Shown piece after piece: positions 27,720 through 36,325 of a stretch of 64,000 nucleotides of DNA (the stretch's first letter is position 1; every line of letters begins with the position of its first letter). Source of the stretch: Metabacillus halosaccharovorans (GTDB lineage Bacteria > Bacillota > Bacilli > Bacillales > Bacillaceae); assembly GCF_002019635.1 (NCBI RefSeq), contig NZ_KV917372.1, positions 62,001 to 126,000 of the forward strand, given 5' to 3'. Made by a program: the position numbers and the translations under genes. Under the pieces are notes generated by a model that was given only the letters and a program-made list of their open reading frames with translations, searched no databases and was not told the DNA's origin.

Positions 27720-27987
27720 ATTAAGGAGGTATAGAAAGTTGATGTTGGAGTAAAATAGGTCATCCAGTAAAGTTCCGATTGACCTTATAATTCGGTCAAG
27801 AAACCTTTTTGGTAGAAGAGCTTGATATCAAATCCTTAGTTAGACAATTACTCTAATATTGCACAGGCTTAATTTATTTCATTACTTTTAATTAACTTTT
27901 TACATCCCATAGCCAAAAACGTTGATATTTCAATACTTAATTAACTCAGTTTGATTAGATTTACCCCTATTTATTCCCCACCCAATT
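27720..27987. other. Gap with a possible coding relic
   Basis: AGGAGGT at 27725 precedes a broken frame reading KIGHPVKFRLTL, stop, FGQETFLVEELDIKSLV. It is not assigned to a family. Confidence 0.3.
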
Positions 27988-28032
27988 TTGACAGGGTAGA
28001 GGTCAGGGGTTCGAATCCTTCTCGGATCATCA
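27988..28032 (+). pseudogene. 3' half of tRNA-Val (GAC), remnant
   Basis: TTGACAGGGTAGAGGTC matches the anticodon loop (GAC), the 3' anticodon stem and the variable loop of Bacillus tRNA-Val. The T arm AGGGGTTCGAATCCTTCT and acceptor strand TCGGATC plus TCA follow, where CCA would be normal. The D arm and 5' acceptor strand are missing, and extra bases separate CACCC from the loop. Not functional. Confidence 0.7.
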
Positions 28033-28039
28033 AGATGAG

Positions 28040-28077
28040 AAGCTTCAGTTCCTTATAAAGGGATTGGAGCTTTTTTT
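28040..28077 (+). terminator. Terminator after the tRNA remnant
   Basis: AAGCTTCAGTTCCTT pairs with GGGATTGGAGCTT and runs into T7. Confidence 0.85.
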
Positions 28078-28180
28078 ATTTTCACTTGTGCTAAAACTTT
28101 TTGTATGAAAATTATTATGAATATTTCTAGATACATATTATAAGTCTTTTTTACATTTCACCGTACTATTCTTTCTATAA

Positions 28181-28265
28181 CGATAAGTGTTATTAACACG
28201 CCTTAAGGAAGAGAAGCACCGATTTCAATCCATAAATCTATCTTCATCAATCGGGCCATATTGTG
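28181..28265 (+). repeat. LR repeat copy 4 (3' end only)
   Basis: Starts at CGATAAGTGTTATTAACACG and runs to ATCTTCATCAATCGGGCC. Almost identical to the same part of the copy at 58389. Promoter, hairpin and terminator parts are absent. Confidence 0.75.
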
Positions 28266-28402
28266 GAGCAACACAGTTATGGTATTATGTCAAAGTTGGG
28301 AAGATATTGTGAAGGAAAGTACTTAAAGTATCTACTTCTTAGTTGTATAAAGGTGTTCAAAAACCATTTAGACAAAATTCACCTAAATGGTTATTTTTGT
28401 TT

Positions 28403-28432
28403 GAATCTTTTGTACGACCGTACTAAAATAAG
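28403..28432 (+). promoter_or_regulatory. Palindromic operator before the TetR gene
   Basis: TTTTGTACGACCGTACTAAAA has GTACG/CGTAC arms around one base, immediately before the start codon: an autorepression site. Confidence 0.6.
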
Positions 28433-28435
28433 TAC

Positions 28436-29065
28436 ATGAGTAAAAAAAATAATTCAACTAACCAAAAAGAAATGTCATTCATCGAAAAAGCCCGTAGAGC
28501 TCAAATTGTGGAATGTGCGATTGAAACAATCGCAGAAGTAGGTTACGCTCAAGCCTCTTTAGGACAAATTGCAAAACGTGCAAATATCAGTAAGGGGGTT
28601 ATTACTTATCACTTTGCAAATAAAGAGGAATTATTGGAGCAAATACCTATCGAATACTATTTGGCTTGGCAAGCCTATATTACTCCAAGAATAGAAGCTC
28701 AAAAATCACCTAAAGAAATGCTTCAGGTGTATATTGAATCCAACCTTACATTTATAGATGAAAATCGCCAGCATGTTTTCGCTGTTATAGAAACGGTTTC
28801 TAATAAGAGAACTGCTGATGGTAAACTTCAGTTTGCAGCAGACCATGATGAAGCTATCTTACTTCCAATTGAAAATATTCTTACCCTAGGGATGCAAGAA
28901 GGAGTTTTCAGAGAATTTACCAGACCATCAGCAAGGGTGATGGCGTTAACAATAAGAAATGCCATTGACGGGTTCACCCTTGAATTAACGAGAAAGCCTA
29001 ATTTAGATGTTCAGGAATATACTAAAGAATTGGTTACAATCTTCGATAAATCAACTAAAAAGTAA
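28436..29065 (+). CDS. TetR/AcrR family regulator
   Basis: 209 residues. HTH: IVECAIETIAEVGYAQASLG, IAKRANISKGVITYHFANKEELL. The C-terminal half resembles TetR_C regulators of efflux systems. The palindrome a few bases before the ATG indicates a near-leaderless, self-repressed gene. No transporter gene follows; a small Cys-rich protein does. Confidence 0.87.
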   Translation: MSKKNNSTNQKEMSFIEKARRAQIVECAIETIAEVGYAQASLGQIAKRANISKGVITYHFANKEELLEQIPIEYYLAWQAYITPRIEAQKSPKEMLQVYIESNLTFIDENRQHVFAVIETVSNKRTADGKLQFAADHDEAILLPIENILTLGMQEGVFREFTRPSARVMALTIRNAIDGFTLELTRKPNLDVQEYTKELVTIFDKSTKK

Positions 29066-29086
29066 TGTGTCACTTTGGAGGATAAT

Positions 29087-29281
29087 ATGTTACACAAAGA
29101 GGATAATATGTTTTACTATGAGGTACTCTGTTATAGTTGTAGAAAAGTATTTAGAGTATACGAAGGTTCACTAAACTATAAACTATTTAAGGAAAATAAG
29201 ACTAAGTTTTTTTGTTGCGAAGATTGTAGTCATAAAATACGTATGGATGCAATTAAAAATTTCTTTAGATACTTAAAATAA
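29087..29281 (+). CDS. Small Cys-rich, zinc-ribbon-like protein
   Basis: 64 residues from ATG 29087 (GGAGG upstream) or 57 from ATG 29108. Cysteine pairs CYSC and CCEDC, about 30 residues apart, suggest a zinc site. The SD-plus-start segment GAGGATAATATGTT occurs twice (29079 and 29098), so either ATG could be used. It is 20 bases after the TetR stop, so co-transcribed. No family recognised. Confidence 0.6.
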   Translation: MLHKEDNMFYYEVLCYSCRKVFRVYEGSLNYKLFKENKTKFFCCEDCSHKIRMDAIKNFFRYLK

Positions 29282-29300
29282 CGTTGCATAGTTCTATATC

Positions 29301-29370
29301 AATCTTCAGCAATCTAAGCGCTATTCTTGAATAAGGGTAGTGCTTTTCCTTTTAAGGGCCATATTCTGGA
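29301..29370 (+). repeat. SR repeat / terminator
   Basis: CTTCAGCAATCTAAGCGCTA, loop TTCTTGAATAAGGG, TAGTGCTTTT, then AAGGGCCATATTCTGG. Confidence 0.7.
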
Positions 29371-29534
29371 GTAAGAAAGGAAAATAAATGGTTCATCTTG
29401 AATTTGTAAGTTATGCCAGAAAAAGGGCAGGATTTGAATAAGTAAAGTGAGTAATGACGGAAGAACAAGAGCTCAATGAGACTGCCGCGAGATAGATCGT
29501 AGCCTCACTTTTGCAAGGGAGTCGATAAAGGGAT

Positions 29535-30449
29535 ATGGGAAGTTCGAATCAATGGGTTGCAGAATGGGAAGTATCTGAAGAATTAGCTCATAAATTAATA
29601 AGCAGTCAGTTTCCGCAGTTAGCTTCAAAAAGTGTACAAAAACTAGGACATGGCTGGGATAACACTGTTTTTCTTGTCGGGACGGAATATGTGTTTCGCT
29701 TTCCGAGAAGAGAAATTGCAATTAATTCTTTAAGGATGGAAGGAAAGATACTGCCAAAGCTTAAAAATTATTTTTCCATCGCATACTCGATACCTTTATT
29801 TTTTGGGGAAGGGGATTATGGTTATCCAGCACCCTTCTTAGGCTACCACTATTTATCCGGAGAGTTTCCAATCGGATTAACTGACAAGCAACGTGCGCGA
29901 TCAGCAACTACGCTCGCGCAATTTTTAAAAAACTTACATGCATTCCCTGTGAAAATTGCCCAAGAAAATGGAGTTCAACATGACCATAGAAATCTGACTG
30001 ATATTGCGATGCGTAAGGAAAAGATGCATAAATTCATTTCCGACATTGCGCATTATTTTAGTGAAGAAGAATATCATGCATTATTGAATTATTTGGAACA
30101 GCTCAGAACTGAAAAAGTGAAGCAAAAGCATGTATTCCTTCATGGTGACCTTCATTTTAAAAATATGCTGGTAGATGAGAATGGAAGAGTTTCAGGGATT
30201 ATCGACTGGGGAGATATCAATATAGGACATCCTGCTTGTGACTTGAATGTTGTGTATAGCTTTTTACCTCCGGATGCACGTTCAGATTTTTTCAAAGAAT
30301 ATGGAGATGTTGATGAAGAAACGAAGATACTAGCTCGATTAATTGCTATATATATCCCAATTTTAATAATGATGCAGGCAATTGATGATAACGATGAGAG
30401 GTTAGTAGATGAAGCAAAAGCGAACATAAAACGTGCTCTCGCTTATTAA
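29535..30449 (+). CDS. Aminoglycoside phosphotransferase (APH) family kinase
   Basis: 304 residues. Kinase-like fold with the N-lobe GHGWDNTVFLVGTEYVFRFP, the Brenner motif FLHGDLHFKNMLVDE and IIDWGDINIGHPACDLN. The ATP-dependent target may be an antibiotic or a small metabolite. A 15-base near-identical direct repeat (GAACRAGAGCTCAAT at 29463 and 30472) brackets the gene. Confidence 0.87.
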   Translation: MGSSNQWVAEWEVSEELAHKLISSQFPQLASKSVQKLGHGWDNTVFLVGTEYVFRFPRREIAINSLRMEGKILPKLKNYFSIAYSIPLFFGEGDYGYPAPFLGYHYLSGEFPIGLTDKQRARSATTLAQFLKNLHAFPVKIAQENGVQHDHRNLTDIAMRKEKMHKFISDIAHYFSEEEYHALLNYLEQLRTEKVKQKHVFLHGDLHFKNMLVDENGRVSGIIDWGDINIGHPACDLNVVYSFLPPDARSDFFKEYGDVDEETKILARLIAIYIPILIMMQAIDDNDERLVDEAKANIKRALAY

Positions 30450-30545
30450 GAGATGTCATTACGCTAACGCAGAACGAGAGCTCAATACATTATAGGAAGG
30501 TTGCTGACAATCAAGGATCGGTGGCTATTCAGCAATCGAAGCCTA

Positions 30546-30851
30546 GTGTTGAAGATCTAATTTCACGTTTTATCTAACTAAACTAAGTTAAATGCCTTTC
30601 CAGTTGGATATAATAATGAACAGTTTTGAAGAGAGGGAGGAAACTCCCTATTATTCTTAAAGCCTTAATTTCGTGTAAAATATCTATTAACACAACTAAA
30701 TTTGAGTAGTTAAAACGTCTTAAATCTCTGAAAATACTGGAGTTGAGACGTTTTTTTAATTGATCAGGAACTAAAGATAAGTGTTATTAACACGTTTAAA
30801 AGAAGAGAAGTACCGGATTCTATTCATATCTTCATCAATCAGGCCATTCTT
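30546..30851 (+). repeat. LR repeat copy 5 (complete, good reference copy)
   Basis: All parts are clear: GTGTTGAAGATCTAATTTC border; TATAAT at 30609; hairpin GGGAG (30635-30639) with CTCCC (30644-30648); terminator AAAACGTCT(T)AA ... TTGAGACGTTTT plus T7 (30712-30757); palindrome GTGTTATTAACAC; right border ATCTTCATCAATCAGGCC. A transcript from about 30621 to 30757 would be about 137 nt. Confidence 0.85.
30621..30757 (+). ncRNA. Predicted small RNA encoded by LR repeat (exemplar)
   Basis: Predicted only from the TATAAT box, a conserved small hairpin and a strong intrinsic terminator, in a unit repeated around the window. The hairpin stem differs between copies in a paired manner (GGGAG/CTCCC, GTGAG/CTCAC, AGGGA/TCCCT), which supports an RNA role. 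No clear -35 is seen. Confidence 0.45.
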
Positions 30852-30884
30852 GTTATTTTTAAAAAGTACAATGAAAAGCTAAAT

Positions 30885-31280
30885 TTGTTATCTGTTTTTT
30901 CAGCAGAAGATGTAGATGATTGGTTACAGGAAAACGCTCTTGTAAAACAGAAGCCTACTACGATCTGTCCTATTGATTATAATAAAGCTGCTATCGTCAT
31001 TGGTAACGAGGGGATACTTAGGATGAATGAGCAGATTCCCCCTAGTGGTTACGATTTAGGAACTGTTGTGATGGCTAATAATCGGTGGGTCATTCAATAT
31101 GAATATAAAAGTTCGTATGAACAGACTATTGAGAGACACCATCAATTAACCTATTACGGACCAAGTACTTGGAGTATTTTTCAGGCACCAATATTATTAT
31201 TTACTTTATTTAGTGTTCTGCTAGTATTTTGGTTATTCTTAAGGAGACAAAATAAACGTCTTAAAGATGTGATGGGATAA
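30885..31280 (+). CDS. Membrane protein C-terminal part, probably 5'-truncated by LR
   Basis: 131 residues from a TTG without a good binding site. The frame stays open upstream to the LR border, suggesting the true N-terminus was lost. An extracytoplasmic-looking domain (RWVIQYEYKSSYEQTIE) is followed by one membrane segment (APILLFTLFSVLLVFWLFL) and a basic tail. No family recognised. It may be a pseudogene. Confidence 0.45.
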   Translation: MLSVFSAEDVDDWLQENALVKQKPTTICPIDYNKAAIVIGNEGILRMNEQIPPSGYDLGTVVMANNRWVIQYEYKSSYEQTIERHHQLTYYGPSTWSIFQAPILLFTLFSVLLVFWLFLRRQNKRLKDVMG

Positions 31281-31381
31281 TTTATATTTACAGTTCGCTT
31301 TTACAAAGTGCGTTTAGGTCATAAATCTAAAAGTTGAATTGAGCAAAGATAAATAAAGTAAAGGGTGCTTTACTAATTAGT

Positions 31382-31450
31382 TATCTTCAGCAATCAAGCG
31401 CCTTTGTGGAACAAGGAAAGGTGCTTATTTTAGTTAAAGTCCAGATGTTG
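31382..31450 (+). repeat. SR repeat / terminator
   Basis: CTTCAGCAATCAAGCGCCTTT ... AAAGGTGCTTATTTT, then AAGTCCAGATGTTG. Confidence 0.7.
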
Positions 31451-31502
31451 TAAAAGCCTAAGCCTTATACATATAAAATTAGAATTAAGTAAGAATATAT
31501 AT

Positions 31503-31916
31503 ATGGTGATATTATTGAATAATAAATTGTTGGTTACTTTACTAATATTTGTCGGGTTATTTTTAACAAATATTCAAATTGTTAAGGCAAATAATCAAGC
31601 AGATAATACTGTAAGAAATTTTCTTGAGGCTTTAGTGAAAAAAGATGAAAAAAAGGCCCAATCATATTTAATAGAGGGTGTGGAAATTCCAGAATTAAAA
31701 GAAAGTACACCTTTAGGTAGTATTGCTGGATTACCTTCACCGAAAAAGGGAGTTAAAGTAATTGTAGCTTATTTCAGAAGTGAATTAGGTGGAGAACGCA
31801 TTGCTTTCATTTGGGAAGTAGCTGTTAAAGACGAAAAAATAACACAAATAAGAGTAATTCATGATGGTACAAATCCTTTTATGGAAGAAGCAAAAATAGA
31901 AAAAAATATGAAATGA
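31503..31916 (+). CDS. Secreted protein of unknown function, 137 aa
   Basis: An N-terminal signal peptide (LLVTLLIFVGLFLTNIQIVKA, cleavage probably after KA) precedes a soluble domain with DNTVRNFLEALVKKDEKKA at its start, the shape of an NTF2/DUF4878-type extracellular domain. The start may be ATG 31503 or TTG 31515; the latter has GGTGAT nearby. It overlaps the next gene by four bases (ATGA), so the two are translationally coupled. Confidence 0.65.
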   Translation: MVILLNNKLLVTLLIFVGLFLTNIQIVKANNQADNTVRNFLEALVKKDEKKAQSYLIEGVEIPELKESTPLGSIAGLPSPKKGVKVIVAYFRSELGGERIAFIWEVAVKDEKITQIRVIHDGTNPFMEEAKIEKNMK

Positions 31917-32275
31917 AATTCAAAAAAAATATATTAGTACCAAGTGAATTTCCGTTTGAAATCACTGGTTGCAATGGAATGATTAATAACCAAGAATTAA
32001 TACTACATTATACAAACGAAAGTATAAATGGGTTTCTAAAAATAACTGTTTCTCCAGCCTCTGTTGATTTAGATAAATATAAATGGAAAACAGATAAATT
32101 CTACACTTTGGATGATGGAACAAGAGCTCTATACAGAGGAGATTTTGATTTAGGATATGAAATGAGGTTCCAAAAAGATGGATTGCATTACAGAGTTGCA
32201 ATCGGTAATAAGAAATATTTAAAGAAAAAATTCCAAGCTGAGGATTTAATAGAAATTGTTGAATCCATGCAGTGA
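31913..32275 (+). CDS. Unknown protein, 120 aa, coupled to the secreted protein
   Basis: The ATG overlaps the upstream TGA. The beta-rich sequence (NILVPSEFPFEITGCNG, LHYTNESINGFLKITVSP, LDDGTRALYRGDFDLGYEM, GLHYRVAIGN) resembles the DUF4367-like pattern of short extracellular domains, but it has no signal peptide of its own. It may act with its partner. A terminator overlaps its stop codon. Confidence 0.65.
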   Translation: MKFKKNILVPSEFPFEITGCNGMINNQELILHYTNESINGFLKITVSPASVDLDKYKWKTDKFYTLDDGTRALYRGDFDLGYEMRFQKDGLHYRVAIGNKKYLKKKFQAEDLIEIVESMQ

Positions 32276-32300
32276 GAAGTAAGTTCACTTCTCACTTTTT
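32271..32300 (+). terminator. Rho-independent terminator overlapping the stop codon
   Basis: AGTGAGAAGT faces ACTTCTCACT with a five-base loop, then TTTT. The TGA stop lies inside the stem. Confidence 0.85.
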
Positions 32301-32378
32301 ATTTATTAGGTCACAATAGTTTGACTTGTTATTAAAGTATTCTAAAGTTCAACAATTGCAAATCTTTTAAGAATCATC

Positions 32379-32450
32379 AATCTTCAGCAATCTAAGCGCA
32401 ATTCTCTAATAAGGATTAGCGCATTTTTTTATTTGACTCTGTTAAACAAT
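32379..32450 (+). repeat. SR repeat
   Basis: CTTCAGCAATCTAAGCGCA, ATTCTCTAATAAGGATTA loop, GCGCATTTTTTT. Confidence 0.7.
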
Positions 32451-32655
32451 AGTATTGATTTTTGGAAATTCCAAAATTAAATTCAGAAGAACCATTCGAT
32501 GGAAAACTAATGTATTAAGAAATGTGCTGTGCTTTTGGTTAGAAGGAACAAATTAGAACAAATAAGAGGAAAACAAAGCCAATTGATATTATAATTTCAC
32601 TTAATTTGTTATAATGAATTGTTTTTAACATATATTGAGGGGGAACATTATTTTT

Positions 32656-33105
32656 ATGTCAATTGAAGTAGGCAGCAAGGTACAAGGTAAAGTAACAGGA
32701 ATCACTAATTTTGGAGCATTCGTAGAATTACCTGGAGGCTCAACAGGTCTTGTGCATATTAGCGAGGTAGCAGATAGCTATGTAAAAGATGTTAATGACC
32801 ATCTTAAAGTAGGCGACCAAATTGAAGTAAAAGTGATTAGTGAGAAAGACGGAAAAACTGCCTTGTCCATCAAAAAAGCTATAGATAGACCCGAAGGACA
32901 AACCCCTTCTTATTCACAAGCCCCACGACGCCAAAGAAGCGTTGATAGCCGTTCCAAAGACTTTCGTTCAAAAGGCAATTTCAAATCAAAGGAAAGTTTT
33001 GAAGACAAAATGTCTCGTTTTTTAAAGACTAGTGAAGAGAATTTGTCTACCCTTAAACGTAACACTGGAGCAAAACAGGGCGGTAGAGGCGGAAGACGCG
33101 GATAA
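32656..33105 (+). CDS. yabR: S1 domain RNA-binding protein, YabR-like
   Basis: 149 residues from ATG 32656 (GAGGGGG upstream); the frame extends 21 bases further but without a site. One S1 OB-fold (IEVGSKVQGKVTGITNFGAF, GLVHISEVADSYVKDV, KTALSIKKA), then a long basic Arg/Ser/Gly-rich tail ending GGRGGRRG. B. subtilis yabR lies next to divIC, so this copy is out of its usual place or a paralogue such as general stress protein 13. Confidence 0.8.
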   Translation: MSIEVGSKVQGKVTGITNFGAFVELPGGSTGLVHISEVADSYVKDVNDHLKVGDQIEVKVISEKDGKTALSIKKAIDRPEGQTPSYSQAPRRQRSVDSRSKDFRSKGNFKSKESFEDKMSRFLKTSEENLSTLKRNTGAKQGGRGGRRG

Positions 33106-33142
33106 TCTGCAGCGTTTTTAAATACTTCATCATATAGATTAG

Positions 33143-33176
33143 AGGCAAGCCTGAATAAATTGGCTTGCCTTCTTTG
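33143..33176 (+). terminator. Terminator after yabR-like gene
   Basis: AGGCAAGCC pairs with GGCTTGCCT, followed by TCTTT. Confidence 0.8.
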
Positions 33177-33250
33177 TTCAGCAATCGAGCGCTTATCTTG
33201 AAGAAAGATAAGTGCATTTTTCATGTTAAGGGCCAGATTGTTGAACATCT
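33177..33250 (+). repeat. SR repeat (complete)
   Basis: TTCAGCAATCGAGCGCTTATC, AAGATAAGTGCATTTTT and AAGGGCCAGATTGTTGAACA: the outer TTCAGCAATC and GATTGTTGAA are inverted repeats around the terminator stem. Confidence 0.75.
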
Positions 33251-33406
33251 CTAAAAATGCTTGCGATAAATTAATGTAGATCCTGATTTAAGAAAGTCTC
33301 TAAAATAAACTTAAGCTATATTTAAACTATCTTTAAATGAAAATTAAATATTGGACTATAAAATGTTAAGTAGTTATAGAAAAGAGAGTACTTATCACAG
33401 AAAGAA

Positions 33407-34387
33407 GTGAAAATAGTGAGAACTTGGAAAAAGTTTAGATTTTGGATTTTTATTAGAAATATGTCATTGATTGTTACGGCGATATTTTTTATTTTGATAA
33501 TATTCAATCAGATTATGACTGCATATGAACAAAATAAATATCCTCCGTTAGGTCAATTAGTTGAAGTGAACGGTGAGAAAATGCATGTATATACAAAGGG
33601 CGAAGGTGAAAACACTATTGTCTTATTAAGTGGTGCCGGTACAGCAGCACCTGCATTGGATTATGAACCTTTAATAAATGAAATGGCAAAGAATAATAAG
33701 GTCGTAGTGGTAGAGTCATTTGGATATGGTTGGAGTGATAAAACTGATAGCGAACGAACAGTTGAAAACATCGTAGAAGAAATAAGAGACGCACTTAATA
33801 AAGCAAATATAGAAGGACCTTATATATTGATGCCGCATTCCGTTTCTGGTATTTACAGCATGTATTATGCCAATAAATATCCTGATGAAATTAAAGCGAT
33901 CATAGGTATTGATTGCACCTTGCCCCAAGTAGTGGAGTATTTTAACGAATCTGCTCCAACCATGCCCCGATATTTGAGTGCTTTAGTCCCGACTGGAATT
34001 GCAAGGCTGGCAGTATATTTGAATCCTGAGGAGTACCTTCCCAATTCGGATAAAGGAACTTATTCTGATGAGAATTTAAAGATTACTAAGAGCATTTCTG
34101 CCTGGAATCTTGGTAATAAAAATATAGTTGCTGAAGTTAATGAAATGGATCATAATATCGATAAAACGATTGATATGTCATTTCCTCCAGAGATCCCGGT
34201 CATGATATTTACTCAAAAAGATGACAAAGTGACAGAAGATGGGAAAACAATTGTGTCTTTTTATCAAACGCAAATAAGCCATTTACCTTCTAATAAGATT
34301 GTTGTATTAGACGGACACCATTATCTACATTGGTCTCGTTATAAGGAAATAAGCAAAAACGCAAATGATTTTTTAGATGCATTATAA
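33407..34387 (+). CDS. Alpha/beta hydrolase with N-terminal membrane anchor
   Basis: 326 residues, GTG start (33407 or 33416). One membrane segment (NMSLIVTAIFFILIIFNQI) and then the hydrolase fold: IVLLSGAGTAAPALDY with the oxyanion region, nucleophile Ser in MPHSVSGIYSMY (the first Gly of G-x-S-x-G replaced by Pro), TQKDDKV with a probable acid, and GHHYLHW with the His. Probably a membrane-tethered esterase; the substrate is unknown. Confidence 0.83.
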   Translation: MKIVRTWKKFRFWIFIRNMSLIVTAIFFILIIFNQIMTAYEQNKYPPLGQLVEVNGEKMHVYTKGEGENTIVLLSGAGTAAPALDYEPLINEMAKNNKVVVVESFGYGWSDKTDSERTVENIVEEIRDALNKANIEGPYILMPHSVSGIYSMYYANKYPDEIKAIIGIDCTLPQVVEYFNESAPTMPRYLSALVPTGIARLAVYLNPEEYLPNSDKGTYSDENLKITKSISAWNLGNKNIVAEVNEMDHNIDKTIDMSFPPEIPVMIFTQKDDKVTEDGKTIVSFYQTQISHLPSNKIVVLDGHHYLHWSRYKEISKNANDFLDAL

Positions 34388-34418
34388 CGAATAGGATGCT
34401 TAAATATTTTAAATATGT

Positions 34419-34455
34419 TCTTCAACAATCTAAGTGCGATTGCTTAACAAGGAAC
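34419..34455 (+). repeat. SR repeat (partial)
   Basis: TTCTTCAACAATCTAAGTGC, then GATTGCTTAACAAGG; no terminator arm. Confidence 0.55.
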
Positions 34456-34512
34456 ATCAATAGAAATAAAAAATTACATGGTAAAATAGTCAAAAAAGGC
34501 TGTGTTTTATAT

Positions 34513-35010
34513 ATGAAGGTCTCTTTAATTGTTGCAATGGACAAAAATAGAGTAATTGGCAAAGTGAATGATATTCCATGGAGAATTCCAAATAATTAGG
34601 AATATGTTAAAAATATTACAATGGGACATTCAATCATATTAGGTAGAAAGAACCTTGAGTCAATCGGAAGGGCTTTACCTGACAGAAGGAATATTGTTCT
34701 GACCAGAGGTAAGGAATTTGACTTTGATGGTTGTGAAATTGTTTATTCAATCGAAGATGTTTTTGAGTTATGTAAAAATGAAGAAGAGATTTTTATTTTT
34801 GGAGGAGAACAAATTTAAAATATGTTCTTGCCTTATGTTGAGAAAATGCACATTACAAAAATACATCATGAATTCGAAGGAGATACTTTTTTTCCTGAAG
34901 TTAATTTCAATGAGTGGAAAGAAGCATCTATTGAAAAAGGGATTATGAATGACAAAAACCCTTATAAATACTACTTTCATGTTTATGAAAGAAAAACTTT
35001 ATTCAGCTAA
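34513..35010 (+). pseudogene. Dihydrofolate reductase gene with two in-frame stops
   Basis: A full-length DHFR frame of about 165 codons is interrupted only by TAG (34597) and TAA (34816). The parts read MKVSLIVAMDKNRVIGKVND ... PWRIPNN, MGHSIILGRKNLESIGRALP ... RNIVLTRG, IFIFGGEQI, and KMHITKIHHEFEGDTFFP. The catalytic Trp/Asp region and FGGEQI are otherwise intact. Recent nonsense inactivation is the simplest reading. No other frame offers a bypass. Confidence 0.85.
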
Positions 35011-35218
35011 AGGGCGCTTTTCCGAAGTATGAAGTATGCTCTTTCAGAGTATATAGGACTTTTTTGTAGAACAATCTTTTAAAACAAAGGGGTAGTTGGG
35101 TTCAAGTAGGGGGTTGGTTTATTGTGGTAAAATATTATAAGTCAACAAAAAATGAAGAAAAAGCAACTTGTATATAACGACCAACTTGAACATAAAAATA
35201 TGGAAAGAGGTGAATGAA

Positions 35219-35689
35219 ATGAGTGATTATATTTTTACTCAATTACGGTTTATTCGCGCTAATACACTCAGGGATGTTGTAAATATTGACAATAAAATAT
35301 CTGAGATAATACCAGTAGGCTCCAACAACAATATTAAGTGGAACCTTGGACATATTTATTTCATCCAAGAGAGATTTGCCTTTCATTTTGCAAAGGAAAA
35401 CTTGTTGATGCCTGAACAATTTACAGACTCATTTCGTCCGGGCACAAAACCACGAAGCGATGGGAAGATTGAAGTGGAATTTTCCGAGATCATTCAGTTA
35501 CTTGAAGGTCAGGTTGACCGGATCGAATCAACGTTCAGTAATCGATTGAAAGAAAAAACAGAAGAATCATATACAACATCAAAAGGGTTGCATTTATCTA
35601 CTATTGAAGAGTTTCTAAGCTTTTGCTTATATCATGAAGGGATGCATTATGAGAAGATAAAGGTAATTAAGAAACTTATAAGATCATAA
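35219..35689 (+). CDS. DinB superfamily protein
   Basis: 156 residues from ATG 35219 (GAGGTGA upstream). DinB helices with the NIKWNLGHIYFIQERFAFH segment and FCLYHEGMHYEKIKVIKK, supplying histidines for a metal site. Distinct from the DinB protein at 18735. Confidence 0.82.
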   Translation: MSDYIFTQLRFIRANTLRDVVNIDNKISEIIPVGSNNNIKWNLGHIYFIQERFAFHFAKENLLMPEQFTDSFRPGTKPRSDGKIEVEFSEIIQLLEGQVDRIESTFSNRLKEKTEESYTTSKGLHLSTIEEFLSFCLYHEGMHYEKIKVIKKLIRS

Positions 35690-35805
35690 CTTTCAAATTA
35701 AACACAAAAGTAAGTTGATGGAAATATTGATTCATTTCTAAAAATATTGCTGTAACCGTTGGATTTTTTATATAACATTTAACCACCTAATAATAGCATT
35801 TAGTT

Positions 35806-35880
35806 ACTCCAGAATCTAAGCGCCATTCTTGAATAAGGATGTCGCTCTTTTTCATTTTTAAGGCCAGATTGTTGAACATC
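35806..35880 (+). repeat. SR repeat
   Basis: AATCTAAGCGCCATTCTTGA, ATAAGGATGTCGCTCTTTTT, then AAGGCCAGATTGTTGAACATC. Nearly identical to the copy at 59446. Confidence 0.75.
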
Positions 35881-35950
35881 AACTTAAAGATTGTGAAGAA
35901 TGCAGGTTAGTACAACAAGTAGATATAATACATATAGAGGTGAAGAAAAA

Positions 35951-36247
35951 GTGGTACATCAAATGGGGTTATATGGAGAATACTTCAAAGTTATTAAAGA
36001 AGGAAAAAAGAAGGTTGAAGTTCGTTTAAACGATGAAAAGAGGAGAAAAATCAAAGTTGGCGATACCATTGAATTCGTTAAATTTCCTGATCAAAATGAA
36101 ACAATGAAAGTTCAAGTTACTGAACTAAGAAAATACGATATGTTTGAAGCTATGTATATGGATATTGCATTTCAAGAATTCGGCTGTGAAGGTTGGACAA
36201 TGGAAGAAATGTTGAAAGGAACTTATGAAATATATACACCCGAGTAA
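35951..36247 (+). CDS. ASCH domain protein
   Basis: About 98 residues from GTG 35951 (GAGGTG upstream). The ASCH (PUA-like) fold shows MGLYGEYFKVIKEGKKKVEV, RLNDEKRRKIKVGDTIEFVK and the FQEFGCEGWTMEEMLKG tail. ASCH proteins bind RNA or act as small hydrolases. Confidence 0.83.
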   Translation: MVHQMGLYGEYFKVIKEGKKKVEVRLNDEKRRKIKVGDTIEFVKFPDQNETMKVQVTELRKYDMFEAMYMDIAFQEFGCEGWTMEEMLKGTYEIYTPE

Positions 36248-36325
36248 GAAAATCAATGGGGTACATTGGCTATTACAATTAAGTATTAAGCCTAAAATTA
36301 CTTCAACTAAAGAAGAATAATTACA

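Noticed and set aside
30621-30757. T-box or metabolite riboswitch in LR
   Set aside because: No T-box sequence or known aptamer core is visible, and the element is not consistently placed before one class of gene.
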